Positions 16,910 through 25,512 of a stretch of DNA of 31,395 bases are shown here, in pieces. Numbering within the stretch: the first letter of the stretch is position 1; every line of letters begins with the position of its first letter. The notes under the pieces are model-generated. The model saw only the letters and a program-made list of their open reading frames with translations, made no database searches and had not been told where the DNA came from. The stretch spans positions 1 through 31,395 of the forward strand of contig CAMLMA010000008.1 in the NCBI GenBank assembly GCA_946481065.1. The letters run 5' to 3'. Origin of the DNA: an uncultured Nitrosomonadales bacterium. Its GTDB lineage: Bacteria; Pseudomonadota; Gammaproteobacteria; Burkholderiales; Methylophilaceae. A program made the position numbers and the translations under genes.

Positions 16910-17932
16910 ATGCAAGCCATCGGCCCTGTCTCGTTGCGTTCGCTGAGCAAACTGCCGGATTTCCGCAATCTGGGCACTTGCCTGCGCATCCTGCTGAGCG
17001 CCAACCTGCTGGCTTTGCTGGCTGCGCTACTACTGGCGATGGATCCGGCTGCGATTTTAACCGTTCTCATGCAGATTTCCGTCGTCGTGCAGCCGATTTT
17101 ATTGTTGTCGCTGAGCCTGCTCTATGGGCTCTCGCCCCAGCTGCGTCGACTCAACTACCAGGCTGGCATCGTCAGCGTGCTGCTGCTGTGCCAGTTCGTC
17201 GGCCTTAGCGTGCAACTCGCCGCAAGCTTCATCCTGCCGGATGCCGGCGTACCGGACCCGGCACGCGTGAGCCTGTTGACGCTGGTCGCTAGCGGCATGG
17301 TGCTGTTCTATCTGCATCTACGTCAGCGAGCACTTACCCCGGCCATCTCCGAAGCCCGCCTGCAAGCCTTGCAAGCGCGTATTCGCCCGCATTTCCTGTT
17401 CAACAGCATCAACGCCGTGCTTTCCATCGTGCGCAGCGAACCGGCGCGCGCCGAGACCGCACTCATGGACATGGCAGACCTGTTCCGCGTGCTGATGGCG
17501 GATAACCGCGACCTGGTGCCGCTCGCGGACGAGTTGGCGCTGTGCCGGCAATACCTTGCGCTGGAAAAGCTGCGGCTGGAGGAGCGACTGCAGGTCAGCT
17601 GGCAGATCGACAACATGCCGCCGGACGCCCTGGTACCGCCGCTGATCCTGCAGCCGCTGCTGGAAAACGCCGTCTATCACGGCATCGAACCCTTGCCCGC
17701 GGGCGGTAAGATCGTCATCAATATCTTTGCCGATCGTGATGGCGCCCACCTCATCCTGAGCAACCCTTATGTGCCGCAAAGTGCCCATCCGAACGGTAAC
17801 AAGATGGCCCTGGCCAATATCCGGGAGCGACTTGCCCTGCATTTCGATGCGGAAGCCTCGCTCAAAAGCGAATTGGCCGGCGATCAGTACCAGGTGCATA
17901 TCGTGCTGCCCTATCGCAGGAGCGCCGCTTGA
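16910..17932 (+). CDS. algZ: LytS/AlgZ-type sensor histidine kinase
   Basis: Membrane sensor kinase of the His_kinase/HATPase (AlgZ/FimS, LytS) class. After a short N-terminus ending KLPDFRNLG come about four hydrophobic segments (residues about 25-137), then the H-box ARIRPHFLFNSINAVLSIVR with the phosphorylatable His, and the ATPase domain with the N-box LLENAVYHG and a G-box-like NKMALANIRERL. I chose the ATG at 16910 (340 residues); an ATG at 16877 adds 11 residues but coincides with the predicted transcription start. Neither has a clear Shine-Dalgarno. The response regulator gene overlaps its stop (TTGA). In Pseudomonas this pair controls type IV pili and alginate; the target here is unknown. 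Confidence 0.9.
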   Translation: MQAIGPVSLRSLSKLPDFRNLGTCLRILLSANLLALLAALLLAMDPAAILTVLMQISVVVQPILLLSLSLLYGLSPQLRRLNYQAGIVSVLLLCQFVGLSVQLAASFILPDAGVPDPARVSLLTLVASGMVLFYLHLRQRALTPAISEARLQALQARIRPHFLFNSINAVLSIVRSEPARAETALMDMADLFRVLMADNRDLVPLADELALCRQYLALEKLRLEERLQVSWQIDNMPPDALVPPLILQPLLENAVYHGIEPLPAGGKIVINIFADRDGAHLILSNPYVPQSAHPNGNKMALANIRERLALHFDAEASLKSELAGDQYQVHIVLPYRRSAA

Positions 17933-18681
17933 ACTCCGCGCCGATCAAAGTCCTGATCGTGGATGACGAAGCGCCTGCGCGCAATCGTCTACGCGACCTG
18001 CTGGCAGACATCGGGCAGGTACAGGTGGTCGGTGAAGCGCGGAACGGCGAGGAAGCGGTGCAGCTAGCGACGGCCCACCAGCCGCAACTGGTGTTGCTCG
18101 ATATCCGCATGCCCGGCGTGGACGGCATCGAAGCCGCCGGCCATCTGCAGAAGATGCAACCGCCCCCTGCGATCATCTTCACTACGGCCTACGACACCTA
18201 CGCCATGCAAGCCTTCGACATGAACGCCATCGACTACCTGCTGAAACCGGTTCGGCAGGAGCGCCTGGAGTCGGCGATCGGCAAGGCCCGCGCCTTGCTA
18301 CCGGCCCAGTGGCAAGCCCTGAAACCATTGCAGACCCAGCGCACGCATTTCAGCATCGTCGAGCGTGGTCGCGTGATCCTGGTGCCGGTGGCGGACGTCA
18401 TCTACCTGCGCGCGGAACTCAAGTACCTGACGGTGCGCACGCGGGAACGCGAGTACCTGATGGAAGACTCGCTGACCGCCATCGAACAGGAGTTCGGCAA
18501 CCGTTTCCTGCGACTGCATCGTAACTGTCTGGTCGCCGAGAGCAGCATCCTCGGTTACGAGAAGCGGCATGACGCCGGTGGCGAGACGCGCTGGGTGGCA
18601 CTGCTGCGCGAGTTGCCGGATACCATCGCCGTCAGCCGACGCCAGCATCATGTGTTGCGCAACCTGGATCACCGCCAATAA
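17929..18681 (+). CDS. algR: LytTR-family response regulator, AlgR-like
   Basis: A 250-residue two-domain regulator. The receiver domain (about 1-120) has the acidic pair VDDE at 11-14, phosphoacceptor Asp58 in LVLLDIRMPG, the switch Thr in FTTAYD and Lys106 in YLLKP. A LytTR DNA-binding domain follows (about 140-245; VADVIYLRAELKYLTVRT, FLRLHRNCLV, TIAVSRRQHHVL). The TTG start at 17929 overlaps the sensor kinase stop, and AGGAG lies 6 nt before it, so the two are translationally coupled. Position next to argH and upstream of hemC matches algR of Pseudomonas. I see no obvious binding site for it in the window. Confidence 0.94.
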   Translation: MNSAPIKVLIVDDEAPARNRLRDLLADIGQVQVVGEARNGEEAVQLATAHQPQLVLLDIRMPGVDGIEAAGHLQKMQPPPAIIFTTAYDTYAMQAFDMNAIDYLLKPVRQERLESAIGKARALLPAQWQALKPLQTQRTHFSIVERGRVILVPVADVIYLRAELKYLTVRTREREYLMEDSLTAIEQEFGNRFLRLHRNCLVAESSILGYEKRHDAGGETRWVALLRELPDTIAVSRRQHHVLRNLDHRQ

Positions 18682-18702
18682 TCACGACAAAGAGAGCCTC
18701 GT

Positions 18703-19557
18703 ATGGAAAATCAGCTGCAGAACGTGGATCACCTCAAGAACACCCTGATCGACATCGCCTTCCAGTTCGGCCCCAAAGTGATCGTCGCCAGCCTCATCAT
18801 CGTCGTCGGCGTCTATGTCGGCCGCTGGATCGGCCGACTGCTTGAGGGCGGCCTCAAGAAATTCCACCTCGAGGCGCCGGTGGAGCAGCTGCTGGTGCGT
18901 ATCGTGCGCATCCTGGTGCTGGCGCTATTCGTCATCATGGCACTGCAGAACCTCGGGATCGAACTCTTGCCGCTGATCGCCGGGCTCGGCGTCGCCGGCG
19001 CCGGGGTCGCGCTGGCCATGCAAGGTGTGCTCGGCAATATCGTCGCCGGCCTCACCATCATCTTCACCAAGCCCTTCAAGCTCGGCGAATACATCTCCAT
19101 CGTCGGCGAGGAAGGTCGCGTCGAGAGCATCAGTCTGTTCACCACCGAGCTCAGCCACACCGACCTCTCGCGCGTGGTCATCCCCAACCGCAAGATCGTC
19201 GGCGAGATCCTGCATAACTACGGCAGGATCCGCCAGCTCGATCTCGAAGTCAGCGTCGCTTATGACAGCGATCTTGACCACGCCCTGGCCGCCGTCCGCG
19301 AGATCCTCGACCACAACCCGCGCGTCCTCAAGATGCCGCCAGCCGTGGTCAATGTCAGAGTGCTCGGCGCCTCCTCCATCAGCATCGCGGTCAAACCTTG
19401 GATCGAAGTGCCGGATTATGTGCCGGCCCTGGGGGAGATCAACAAGGCCATCGTCGAGCGCTTCCGCGTGCAAGGCATCACCATCCCCTTGCCGCAGCGC
19501 GAGATCCGCCTGCTGGAAGGCACTGCGGCAAAGCCTGCAGGCGGTAAGCAGCCCTAG
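18703..19557 (+). CDS. mscS: Small-conductance mechanosensitive channel MscS
   Basis: Inner-membrane channel that opens under tension to release solutes in osmotic downshock. The 284 residues (E. coli MscS 286) carry an amphipathic N-terminus, TM1 about 24-40, TM2 about 68-88 and the Gly/Ala-rich pore helix TM3 from about 93 (GLGVAGAGVALAMQGVLGN), followed by IFTKPFKLGEYISIVGEEGRVESI, typical of the cytoplasmic beta domain. The C-terminal cage domain is complete. AAAGAGAG precedes the ATG. It lies 21 bp after algR and is probably cotranscribed; in Pseudomonas hemC directly follows algR, so the channel is an insertion in that order. Confidence 0.95.
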   Translation: MENQLQNVDHLKNTLIDIAFQFGPKVIVASLIIVVGVYVGRWIGRLLEGGLKKFHLEAPVEQLLVRIVRILVLALFVIMALQNLGIELLPLIAGLGVAGAGVALAMQGVLGNIVAGLTIIFTKPFKLGEYISIVGEEGRVESISLFTTELSHTDLSRVVIPNRKIVGEILHNYGRIRQLDLEVSVAYDSDLDHALAAVREILDHNPRVLKMPPAVVNVRVLGASSISIAVKPWIEVPDYVPALGEINKAIVERFRVQGITIPLPQREIRLLEGTAAKPAGGKQP

Positions 19558-19562
19558 CCCTG

Positions 19563-19571
19563 TGTTAAAAT
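19563..19571 (+). promoter_or_regulatory. Predicted extended -10 promoter of hemC
   Basis: TG-T-TAAAAT is a full match to the extended -10 pattern TGnTAnAAT and starts 5 bp after the mscS stop, 35 bp before the first hemC start. No good -35 is visible, as expected for extended -10 promoters. Confidence 0.6.
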
Positions 19572-19605
19572 CCGGGCTCTCCTCCATCAACGCTTTTGGT
19601 CTTAA

Positions 19606-20586
19606 GTGAATCCTGCCGCCGTGAACGCCGCCATGCAACCTGTCGCTCCGAAGAAACTGGTCATCGCCTCGCGCGAAAGCGCGCTTGCCATGTGGCAGGC
19701 ACGCCATATCCAGGCGACCTTGCAAGCCCTTTACCCGCAAACCGTGGTCGAGATCCTCGGCATGACCACCACGGGTGACCAGATCCTGGACTCGCCGCTG
19801 GCCCGCATCGGCGGCAAGGGACTGTTCGTCAAGGAGCTGGAGCAGGCGCTGGCCGACGGTCGCGCCGATCTGGCCGTGCATTCCATGAAAGACGTCCCCA
19901 TGCACCTGCCGGAAGGGTTCGCCATGGCGGCCATCGGCGAACGCGAAGACCCTCGCGATGCATTCGTCTCCAATGATTACGAACGCCTGCAAGACCTGCC
20001 CGCAGGCAGCATCGTCGGCACCTCGAGCCTGCGCCGCCAGAGCCAGCTGCAAGCCCGCTTTCCTGACCTCAGGATCGAGTCGCTGCGCGGCAACCTGCAG
20101 ACGCGTCTGCGCAAACTCGATGACGGCCAATATGCCGCCATCATCCTGGCTGCCGCGGGCCTCAAACGCCTCGGATTGGCGGCACGTATCCGGCAACCGA
20201 TCGCCACCGAAGACAGTATCCCGGCCGTCGGCCAAGGTGCGCTGGGCATTGAGATCAATGCCGCACGCACGGATCTGCTACCCATCCTTGCGCCTCTCAA
20301 CCACGCCGATACCGCAGCCTGCGTGCGCGCCGAGCGCGGCATGAGCCGGGCCCTGGCGGGAAGCTGCACCGTGCCACTGGGCGCCTATGCCGAGAAACAT
20401 GGCGAGCGCCTCCACATGACGGGTTTCGTCGCTAGCGTCGACGGCCGGGAGTTCCTGCGTGAAAGCATCGCGGGTGATGCCGACGCCCCGGAGACGCTTG
20501 GCCAGCAGCTGGCTGACCGATTGCTCGCCCGCGGCGCGGATCGCATCCTCGCCGCACTGGCCGATGCGACGCATGACAGCAGGTAA
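19606..20586 (+). CDS. hemC: Porphobilinogen deaminase (hydroxymethylbilane synthase)
   Basis: Joins four porphobilinogens into hydroxymethylbilane in tetrapyrrole synthesis. Family features are [49 protein letters not shown] with the catalytic Asp region, [23 protein letters not shown] and the dipyrromethane-cofactor Cys254 in [10 protein letters not shown]. Starts are ambiguous: GTG 19606 (326 residues), GTG 19621 or ATG 19633 (317 residues, closest to the 313 of E. coli); none has a good Shine-Dalgarno. Its stop overlaps hemD by 14 nt. Confidence 0.96.
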   Translation: MNPAAVNAAMQPVAPKKLVIASRESALAMWQARHIQATLQALYPQTVVEILGMTTTGDQILDSPLARIGGKGLFVKELEQALADGRADLAVHSMKDVPMHLPEGFAMAAIGEREDPRDAFVSNDYERLQDLPAGSIVGTSSLRRQSQLQARFPDLRIESLRGNLQTRLRKLDDGQYAAIILAAAGLKRLGLAARIRQPIATEDSIPAVGQGALGIEINAARTDLLPILAPLNHADTAACVRAERGMSRALAGSCTVPLGAYAEKHGERLHMTGFVASVDGREFLRESIAGDADAPETLGQQLADRLLARGADRILAALADATHDSR

Positions 20587-21355
20587 GCTGCAAGACCGTC
20601 ACATCGTCATTACCCGGCCTCCAGGCCAGGCCAGCCGGTTGAGCCGGCTGATCGTGGCGCAAGCGGGTATTGCCCACTTGTTCCCGTTGATCGAGATCGT
20701 GCCCTTGGAAGACTACACGGCGTTCGATGGGGTGATCGCCGCGCTCGAAGACTATGACTGGGCGATCTTCATCAGTTCCAACGCCGTCGAGCATGCCATG
20801 CCGCGCCTGCTGGCACGTTCGGCTGGCATGCCCTCCGGCTTGCGCTTCGCCGCGATCGGTCCCGTCACCGCGACCAGTCTCGCTGGCTACGGGGTGACCC
20901 AAACCCTGACACCGTCGCAGCGCTTCGATAGCGAAGCCCTGCTCGCGCTACCGGAGATGCAGGCTGTTGCCGGACGCAAGATCCTGATCTTCCGTGGCGT
21001 CGGCGGCCGCGAAGTATTAGCGGAGACCTTGCGCGCACGCGGCGCCAGCGTCACCTTCGCTGAATGTTACCGGCGCATCAATCCACAGCGGAATGCCGAC
21101 AGCCTGCAGCAGCTATGGCAGAATGGAAGCCTGGACGCCATCGTCGTTACCAGCAGCGAGGCCATGCGGCACCTGCTCGCGCTGGCAGGCGACAACGCGC
21201 CATGGTTAGCGGCTACGCCGCTCTGCGTCAATCATGCACGCATCGGCGAGCTGGCGAGCAGCTACGGCCTGACCACCGTGGTGGCTGATGCCCCTGGCGA
21301 CGACGCCATGCTGGCCTGCCTTATCCGCACCATGGACCATCCTAAGGATCGGTAG
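20573..21355 (+). CDS. hemD: Uroporphyrinogen-III synthase
   Basis: Cyclises hydroxymethylbilane with inversion of ring D to give uroporphyrinogen III. HemD proteins are poorly conserved; here [65 protein letters not shown] and [15 protein letters not shown] follow the family pattern of two Rossmann-like lobes. The ATG at 20573 inside the end of hemC gives 260 residues; reading frame further up to 20459 is hemC shadow. Overlap with hemC suggests translational coupling. Confidence 0.92.
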   Translation: MTAGKLQDRHIVITRPPGQASRLSRLIVAQAGIAHLFPLIEIVPLEDYTAFDGVIAALEDYDWAIFISSNAVEHAMPRLLARSAGMPSGLRFAAIGPVTATSLAGYGVTQTLTPSQRFDSEALLALPEMQAVAGRKILIFRGVGGREVLAETLRARGASVTFAECYRRINPQRNADSLQQLWQNGSLDAIVVTSSEAMRHLLALAGDNAPWLAATPLCVNHARIGELASSYGLTTVVADAPGDDAMLACLIRTMDHPKDR

Positions 21356-21365
21356 AGAACCACGT

Positions 21366-22445
21366 ATGACAGAACAAACACCTTCCACAGAAAACATTTC
21401 CGAAGCCAGTCCAAGCCAGTCACGGCGTTCTTCCTTGTTCGCCCGCGTGGCCCTGCTACTGGTGATCGTCGCGTTACTGACGCTGGCCTGGCAATGGCTC
21501 AACACGCGCCACCGTTTCAACCAGGTCGAACGTGCGCTGAGCGAACGCCTGGAGCAACTGCAGGCGATCAACCAGCAAAGCCTGGCGCTTGCCCGGAATG
21601 CCGACGAACGCAGCATCGAGACCGCGGCACGCAGTGCGCAACTGGAGCAAAGGCTAGCTGAATCACAGGACCAGCAGGAGGCCCTGCAAACGCTTTACAT
21701 GGAACTCGCCAACAACCGCGAGGAACGCCTGATCTCCGAAGTCGAGCAACTGCTGATCATCGCCAACCAGCAGCTACAACTGGTCGGCAACATCAAATCC
21801 GCGCTGATCGCGCTGCAGACTGCCGACAGCCGCCTGCAGCAACTCGATACGCCCCAGGTCATCCAGCTGCGCAAACAGGTGAGCCAGGACTTGCAGCATC
21901 TGCAGAGCCTGCCGACGGTGGATATCGTCGGCATGAGCCTCAAGCTTGCCAACCTCGCCGAGAGCATCGATACGCTGCCGCTGGTGAGCGAACGCCATCC
22001 GACCAGTAGCCGGCCACCGCAGCCGGCGTGGCAAGGTAGCCCGCTACGCCAGTTCGCTCAGGAGCTATGGCACGACCTCAAGCAGATGGTCCGCATCGAA
22101 CGCGTCGACCGTCCGGAGCCGCCTTTGCTCGCGCCTGACCAGACCTTTTTCCTGCGCGAGAACATCAAGCTGCGCTTGCTGACGGCACGCATCGCCTTGC
22201 TGCAACACGATGAAGCCAGCTACCGCACCGATCTCGATGCGGCCCGGACGTGGCTCAACAGCCATTTTGACCAACGTGAGCAGGCAACCCAGAGCGCGCT
22301 TCACACCCTTGAGCAGCTATCCGCCAACGACATTTCGATCCAGTTACCGGACATCAGCGACAGCCTTGCGCTGGTGAGCAAGTACAAACTGACCCTGGAG
22401 CGCAAGTCAGCTGGCACGACCCCGCCTGCTGAGCGGAAACGATAA
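21366..22445 (+). CDS. hemX: HemX family membrane protein
   Basis: A 359-residue protein of the proteobacterial HemX family, usually found behind hemD and of unproven role in heme synthesis. It has a short Ser/Thr/Gln-rich cytoplasmic N-terminus, one membrane helix (about 25-45, FARVALLLVIVALLTLAWQW), a coiled coil rich in Gln/Glu (about 50-115) and a long helical domain exported or facing the periplasm. It lacks the uroporphyrinogen methyltransferase domain with which some HemX proteins are annotated. The ATG at 21366 lies 10 bp after hemD; its TAA overlaps the hemY ATG. Confidence 0.9.
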   Translation: MTEQTPSTENISEASPSQSRRSSLFARVALLLVIVALLTLAWQWLNTRHRFNQVERALSERLEQLQAINQQSLALARNADERSIETAARSAQLEQRLAESQDQQEALQTLYMELANNREERLISEVEQLLIIANQQLQLVGNIKSALIALQTADSRLQQLDTPQVIQLRKQVSQDLQHLQSLPTVDIVGMSLKLANLAESIDTLPLVSERHPTSSRPPQPAWQGSPLRQFAQELWHDLKQMVRIERVDRPEPPLLAPDQTFFLRENIKLRLLTARIALLQHDEASYRTDLDAARTWLNSHFDQREQATQSALHTLEQLSANDISIQLPDISDSLALVSKYKLTLERKSAGTTPPAERKR

Positions 22446-23623
22446 TGCGCTGGCTGTTCTGGATCCTGCTGACGCTGGCGCTCGCCATCGGCGTATCGAT
22501 GGTTCTCGGCAACAACGAGGGCTATGTGCTCATCGTGCGCCAGCCTTATCGTCTGGAACTGTCCCTCAATTTCCTGCTGATCCTCATCGTGCTGGTGTTC
22601 GCCTCGCTGCATCTCCTGCTCAGGCTTGTACATTACATCCGGCGCCTGCCTGCCAGCGTACGCCACTACAAGGAGAACAAGCGCTTGAAGGAAGGGCACT
22701 CAGCCTTGTTGAACAGTCTGCACGCGATCACCGAGGGCCATTATGCCGCTGCCGAAAAATCGGCTGCCCGCGCGCTTACGCTAGGCGAGGATCCGGCGCT
22801 CAGCGCCCTTATCGCCGCGCGCGCCGCGCACAAGCTGCACCAGCGAGGACAACGAGACTACTACCTGGCCGAGGCCGAACGCCTGGCGCCACATGCCGTC
22901 GTGGCGCGCCTGCTGACCCAGGCTGAGCTCCTGCTTGACGACCGGTTATACGCACAGGCGCTGGATGTGCTGCAGAAACTGGAAAAGATCGAACCCAAGC
23001 ACGTCGGCGCATTGCTGCTAGAGCTGAAAGTGCAGCTACGTCTGGAACAATGGGAAAAGGTGCTGTCAGTGCTGCAGGCGCTAGAAAAGCAGGCCGGGAT
23101 CGCATCGTGGCAGGCCCGCGAATACCGCCAGCAAGCCTATCTCCAGCTGCTCAAACGTTATGTCACCGATCCGGCGGGCCTTGCGAGCTACTGGAAAACC
23201 ATCCCGGAAGATGACCGCCTGCAGGCACGGCTGGCCCAAGCTGGCGCGCAGGCCTTCATCACGGCTGGCCAGGGTCAACAGGCTTACGAGGTCGTCGCCA
23301 TGAGTCTGACCCGGCAATGGGACACCAGTCTTGCCGGATTGCTGGGCGACTGCGTCAGCCTCAAGCCTTCGGAACAGTTGCAACAGGCAGAGCATTGGTT
23401 ACTGAGTCACGAAGGCGATGCCAACCTGCTGCTTTCATTGGGCAAGATGTGCATTCGCCTCAGCCTCTGGGGCAAGGCCCAGAGCTACCTGGAGGCCAGC
23501 ATCAGCGTCAAGCCTACGGCAACGGCGCACCTCATGCTCGCCCGCATGCTGGAAAGCCGCGGTGAGGCCGACAACGCGTCCCGGCATTATCGCCTCAGCG
23601 TGCAGTTCTGCCAGCAGGCCTGA
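22445..23623 (+). CDS. hemY: HemY family TPR membrane protein
   Basis: The 392-residue protein matches the proteobacterial HemY (not protoporphyrinogen oxidase): two N-terminal membrane helices (about 2-22 and 40-63) around NNEGYVLIVRQPYRLELSL, the conserved R-RLPASVRHYKENKRLKEGH segment, then TPR-like helical repeats to the end, including a last complete repeat near LLLSLGKMCIRLSLWGKAQSYLEASI. The ATG overlaps the hemX stop (TAATG). The biochemical role is not established; it ends the hemCDXY unit and converges on the reductase gene 16 bp away. Confidence 0.9.
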   Translation: MRWLFWILLTLALAIGVSMVLGNNEGYVLIVRQPYRLELSLNFLLILIVLVFASLHLLLRLVHYIRRLPASVRHYKENKRLKEGHSALLNSLHAITEGHYAAAEKSAARALTLGEDPALSALIAARAAHKLHQRGQRDYYLAEAERLAPHAVVARLLTQAELLLDDRLYAQALDVLQKLEKIEPKHVGALLLELKVQLRLEQWEKVLSVLQALEKQAGIASWQAREYRQQAYLQLLKRYVTDPAGLASYWKTIPEDDRLQARLAQAGAQAFITAGQGQQAYEVVAMSLTRQWDTSLAGLLGDCVSLKPSEQLQQAEHWLLSHEGDANLLLSLGKMCIRLSLWGKAQSYLEASISVKPTATAHLMLARMLESRGEADNASRHYRLSVQFCQQA

Positions 23624-23630
23624 GGGGGCG

Positions 23631-23649
23631 CCAGGCGCTTTAAGCCTGG
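23631..23649. other. Hairpin between convergent hemY and reductase genes
   Basis: CCAGGC (23631-23636) and GCCTGG (23644-23649) form a 6-bp stem with a 7-nt loop that contains the stop codon of the minus-strand gene. No U tract follows on either strand, so terminator function is doubtful. Confidence 0.3.
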
Positions 23650-24671
23650 GTCTTGGGTGGGGGATTGGAGAAAGTGAAGGCATCGGAGAAGAATTCGTCC
23701 TCCGGCATGCCGCGCTTCTGGAATTCGACATGGGCGGTCTCCACCATCTGCGGGGCGCCACAACAATAGACTTGATGGGCGCTAAGATCAGCGTAATCCT
23801 CAAGCACCGCATGATGGACCAGGCCGGTGCGCCCTTGCCATGCGTCATTGGCATGCGGCTCCGACAATACCGGGATGAACTTGAAGTTCGGATGCATGGA
23901 CTGCCATTGCACCGGCAGCAACGGCATGTACAGATCCTCCAGTGCCCGCACCCCCCAGTAAAGCACCATCTCGCGCTGGATATTGTGGTGCAGCGCGTGT
24001 TCGATGATGCCCTTGATCGGCGCGAAGCCGGTACCCCCGGCGACAAAGATGATCGGCCGGTCTGAATCTTCGCGCAGGTAGAAGCTGCCGAAGGGGCCTT
24101 CCAAACGCAGGATCGATTTCTCCTGCATCTCGTTGAACACGTACTCCGTGAACTGACCGCCCGGGATCAGCCGCATGTGCAATTCGAGGAAGGCGTCATC
24201 GTGTGGCGCATTGGCCAGCGAGAACGCGCGCCGCTTGCCATCCTTGAGCAGGAATTCGATATATTGACCTGGCATGAACTGCAGTCGCTCATTGCTCGGC
24301 AATTTCAGCTGCAATAGCATGACGTCATGCGACAGGCTCTGCATCTTCTGCACACGTGCCGGCATGATACGTGGCCGGATGCCGTCCTTGCCTGTCACCT
24401 CGCGGCACTCGATCACCAGGTCGCTCAACGGCAAGGCGCAACAGAACAAGGCATAGCCCGCCGCCTGTTCGGCTTCCGACATGGCGTTTCGCTGGTGATC
24501 CCCCTGGTATACCTCTCCTGACAACACCTTGCCTTTGCAGGCGCCGCAAGCACCGTTGCGGCAACCATAAGGCAGGTTGAAACCGGCCTCGACAGCCGCG
24601 CTCAATACGGTTTCACCCGCCTTGACCTCGAAGGTATGACCGCTTGGCTGAATGGTGACTTGCTGGGACAT
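23640..24671 (-). CDS. Ferredoxin-fused NAD(P)H flavin reductase (CDP-6-deoxy-glucoseen reductase-like)
   Basis: 343 residues. An N-terminal plant-type 2Fe-2S domain (1-92) has ligands C37, C42, C45 (YGCRNGACGACKG) and C77 or C78. A ferredoxin-NADP reductase module follows with the FAD motif RAFSLANAP, GPFGSFYLRE, the nucleotide-binding GGTGFAPIKGI and YCCGAP. This architecture fits flavin-dependent electron-transfer reductases annotated as CDP-6-deoxy-delta-3,4-glucoseen reductase. No deoxysugar gene is nearby, so that name probably overstates the function; the partner oxygenase or dehydratase is not in this window. An extended -10 promoter at 24711-24719 points at it. Confidence 0.88.
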   Translation of the reverse strand: MSQQVTIQPSGHTFEVKAGETVLSAAVEAGFNLPYGCRNGACGACKGKVLSGEVYQGDHQRNAMSEAEQAAGYALFCCALPLSDLVIECREVTGKDGIRPRIMPARVQKMQSLSHDVMLLQLKLPSNERLQFMPGQYIEFLLKDGKRRAFSLANAPHDDAFLELHMRLIPGGQFTEYVFNEMQEKSILRLEGPFGSFYLREDSDRPIIFVAGGTGFAPIKGIIEHALHHNIQREMVLYWGVRALEDLYMPLLPVQWQSMHPNFKFIPVLSEPHANDAWQGRTGLVHHAVLEDYADLSAHQVYCCGAPQMVETAHVEFQKRGMPEDEFFSDAFTFSNPPPKTQA

Positions 24672-24710
24672 GCTGAAAATCCTATTGATAGCAACGACTT
24701 AAAACCTGCG

Positions 24711-24719
24711 ATTTTAGCA
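24711..24719 (-). promoter_or_regulatory. Predicted extended -10 promoter of reductase gene
   Basis: On the minus strand TG-C-TAAAAT fully matches TGnTAnAAT, with a predicted start near 24704, 33 nt before the ATG at 24671. No -35 is obvious. The second TTTTAGC half pairs imperfectly with GCTGAAAATC at 24672-24681 next to the start codon, so readthrough RNA from fxsA could mask the start; this is speculative. Confidence 0.5.
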
Positions 24720-24745
24720 TACCGAGGGCATGGCCTTTCGGACAC

Positions 24746-25162
24746 TCAATCCTCGCGCCTGAACTCGCCTTCGATGACATCATCGTTGGCGGCTTCACCT
24801 GTCCTGTAACCTGGATCCGGCGTTCCACGTGGAACATGCGCTGCCTTGGGCGTCGGCAACAACAAAAGGAGTACTGCGATGGCATCGCTGATCACGCCCG
24901 GCAACAGCAGCAGGATCCCCGCCAGCAGATTTTTGGCACTACCGAAGATCGCCTTGATGGGCGTGCCCCCCTCCCCCAGGCTCTGCATCATGCGACCCAG
25001 CATGAGCAACTTCTCGTCCAGGATGAGTCGCCAGCCCAGAATGGCCATCAACACGAGGTATAGCCCCAGCCACCAGCCGTAGCGGTTGCCCAGCTCGACC
25101 AGCAACCATATCTCCATGACCGGGAAAGCGAGTAAAATCGCCATCAGGAAAAGCACACGCAT
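24746..25162 (-). CDS. fxsA: FxsA family inner-membrane protein
   Basis: A 138-residue membrane protein of the FxsA family, whose E. coli member lessens F-plasmid exclusion of phage T7 when overproduced; its cell role is unknown. Visible are three to four hydrophobic segments: MRVLFLMAILLAFPVMEIWL, WWLGLYLVLMAILGWRLI and LLAGILLLLPGVISDAIAVLLLLL (with the typical LLLLPG-D motif). A short polar tail ends DDVIEGEFRRED, like the FDGEY tail of E. coli FxsA. The start ATG overlaps the divergent cutA ATG by two bases. An ATG at 25144 is an alternative, but MRxL is the family start. Confidence 0.9.
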   Translation of the reverse strand: MRVLFLMAILLAFPVMEIWLLVELGNRYGWWLGLYLVLMAILGWRLILDEKLLMLGRMMQSLGEGGTPIKAIFGSAKNLLAGILLLLPGVISDAIAVLLLLLPTPKAAHVPRGTPDPGYRTGEAANDDVIEGEFRRED

Positions 25163-25499
25163 GACTATCCAATCTCAAATAACCGAACCTGTCAGAGCCA
25201 TTCTGGTTCTGACCAATCTTCCTGACCAGGAAAGCGCAGAAAAGTTAGCGCAATATCTGGTCAGCTCGAAGCTTGCGGCCTGCATCAACATCCTTGCCCC
25301 CTGCACTTCGATCTATGAATGGCAGGGCAACATCACCCGTGACACCGAAGTGCCAATGTTGATCAAGGCCGCCAGCGCCCATTATGCCGCACTGGAAGCG
25401 GCGATTCGCGAACGGCACCCTTACGAACTTCCCGAGATCATCCATGTCCCAGTCACAGGCGGTTTGACCGCTTACCTTGACTGGATCGTTAACTCTTGA
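25161..25499 (+). CDS. cutA: CutA divalent-cation tolerance protein
   Basis: Small trimeric ferredoxin-like-fold protein, named for copper tolerance in E. coli. With the ATG at 25161 it is 112 residues, as in E. coli, with AILVLTNLPDQESAEKLAQYLV, KLAACINILAPCTSIYEWQG, TEVPMLIKA and HPYELPEIIHVPVTGG, all family hallmarks. AGGAAA lies 8-9 nt before the ATG. The frame is open to 25086, inside fxsA, but that part is shadow. The start shares two bases with the fxsA start, so its promoter and ribosome-binding site must sit in fxsA coding DNA. It precedes dsbD, as in many proteobacteria. Confidence 0.95.
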   Translation: MTIQSQITEPVRAILVLTNLPDQESAEKLAQYLVSSKLAACINILAPCTSIYEWQGNITRDTEVPMLIKAASAHYAALEAAIRERHPYELPEIIHVPVTGGLTAYLDWIVNS

Positions 25500-25512
25500 T
25501 CGGACAACCCGC

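Noticed and set aside
18925..20235. A 436-codon minus-strand frame across mscS and hemC
   Set aside because: It lies opposite two intact conserved genes; the His/Asp/Gln-rich composition is typical of a GC-rich antisense shadow.
23640..24671. A deoxysugar (ascarylose-type) biosynthesis locus
   Set aside because: Only the reductase-like protein is present; no dehydratase, nucleotidyltransferase or glycosyltransferase is nearby.
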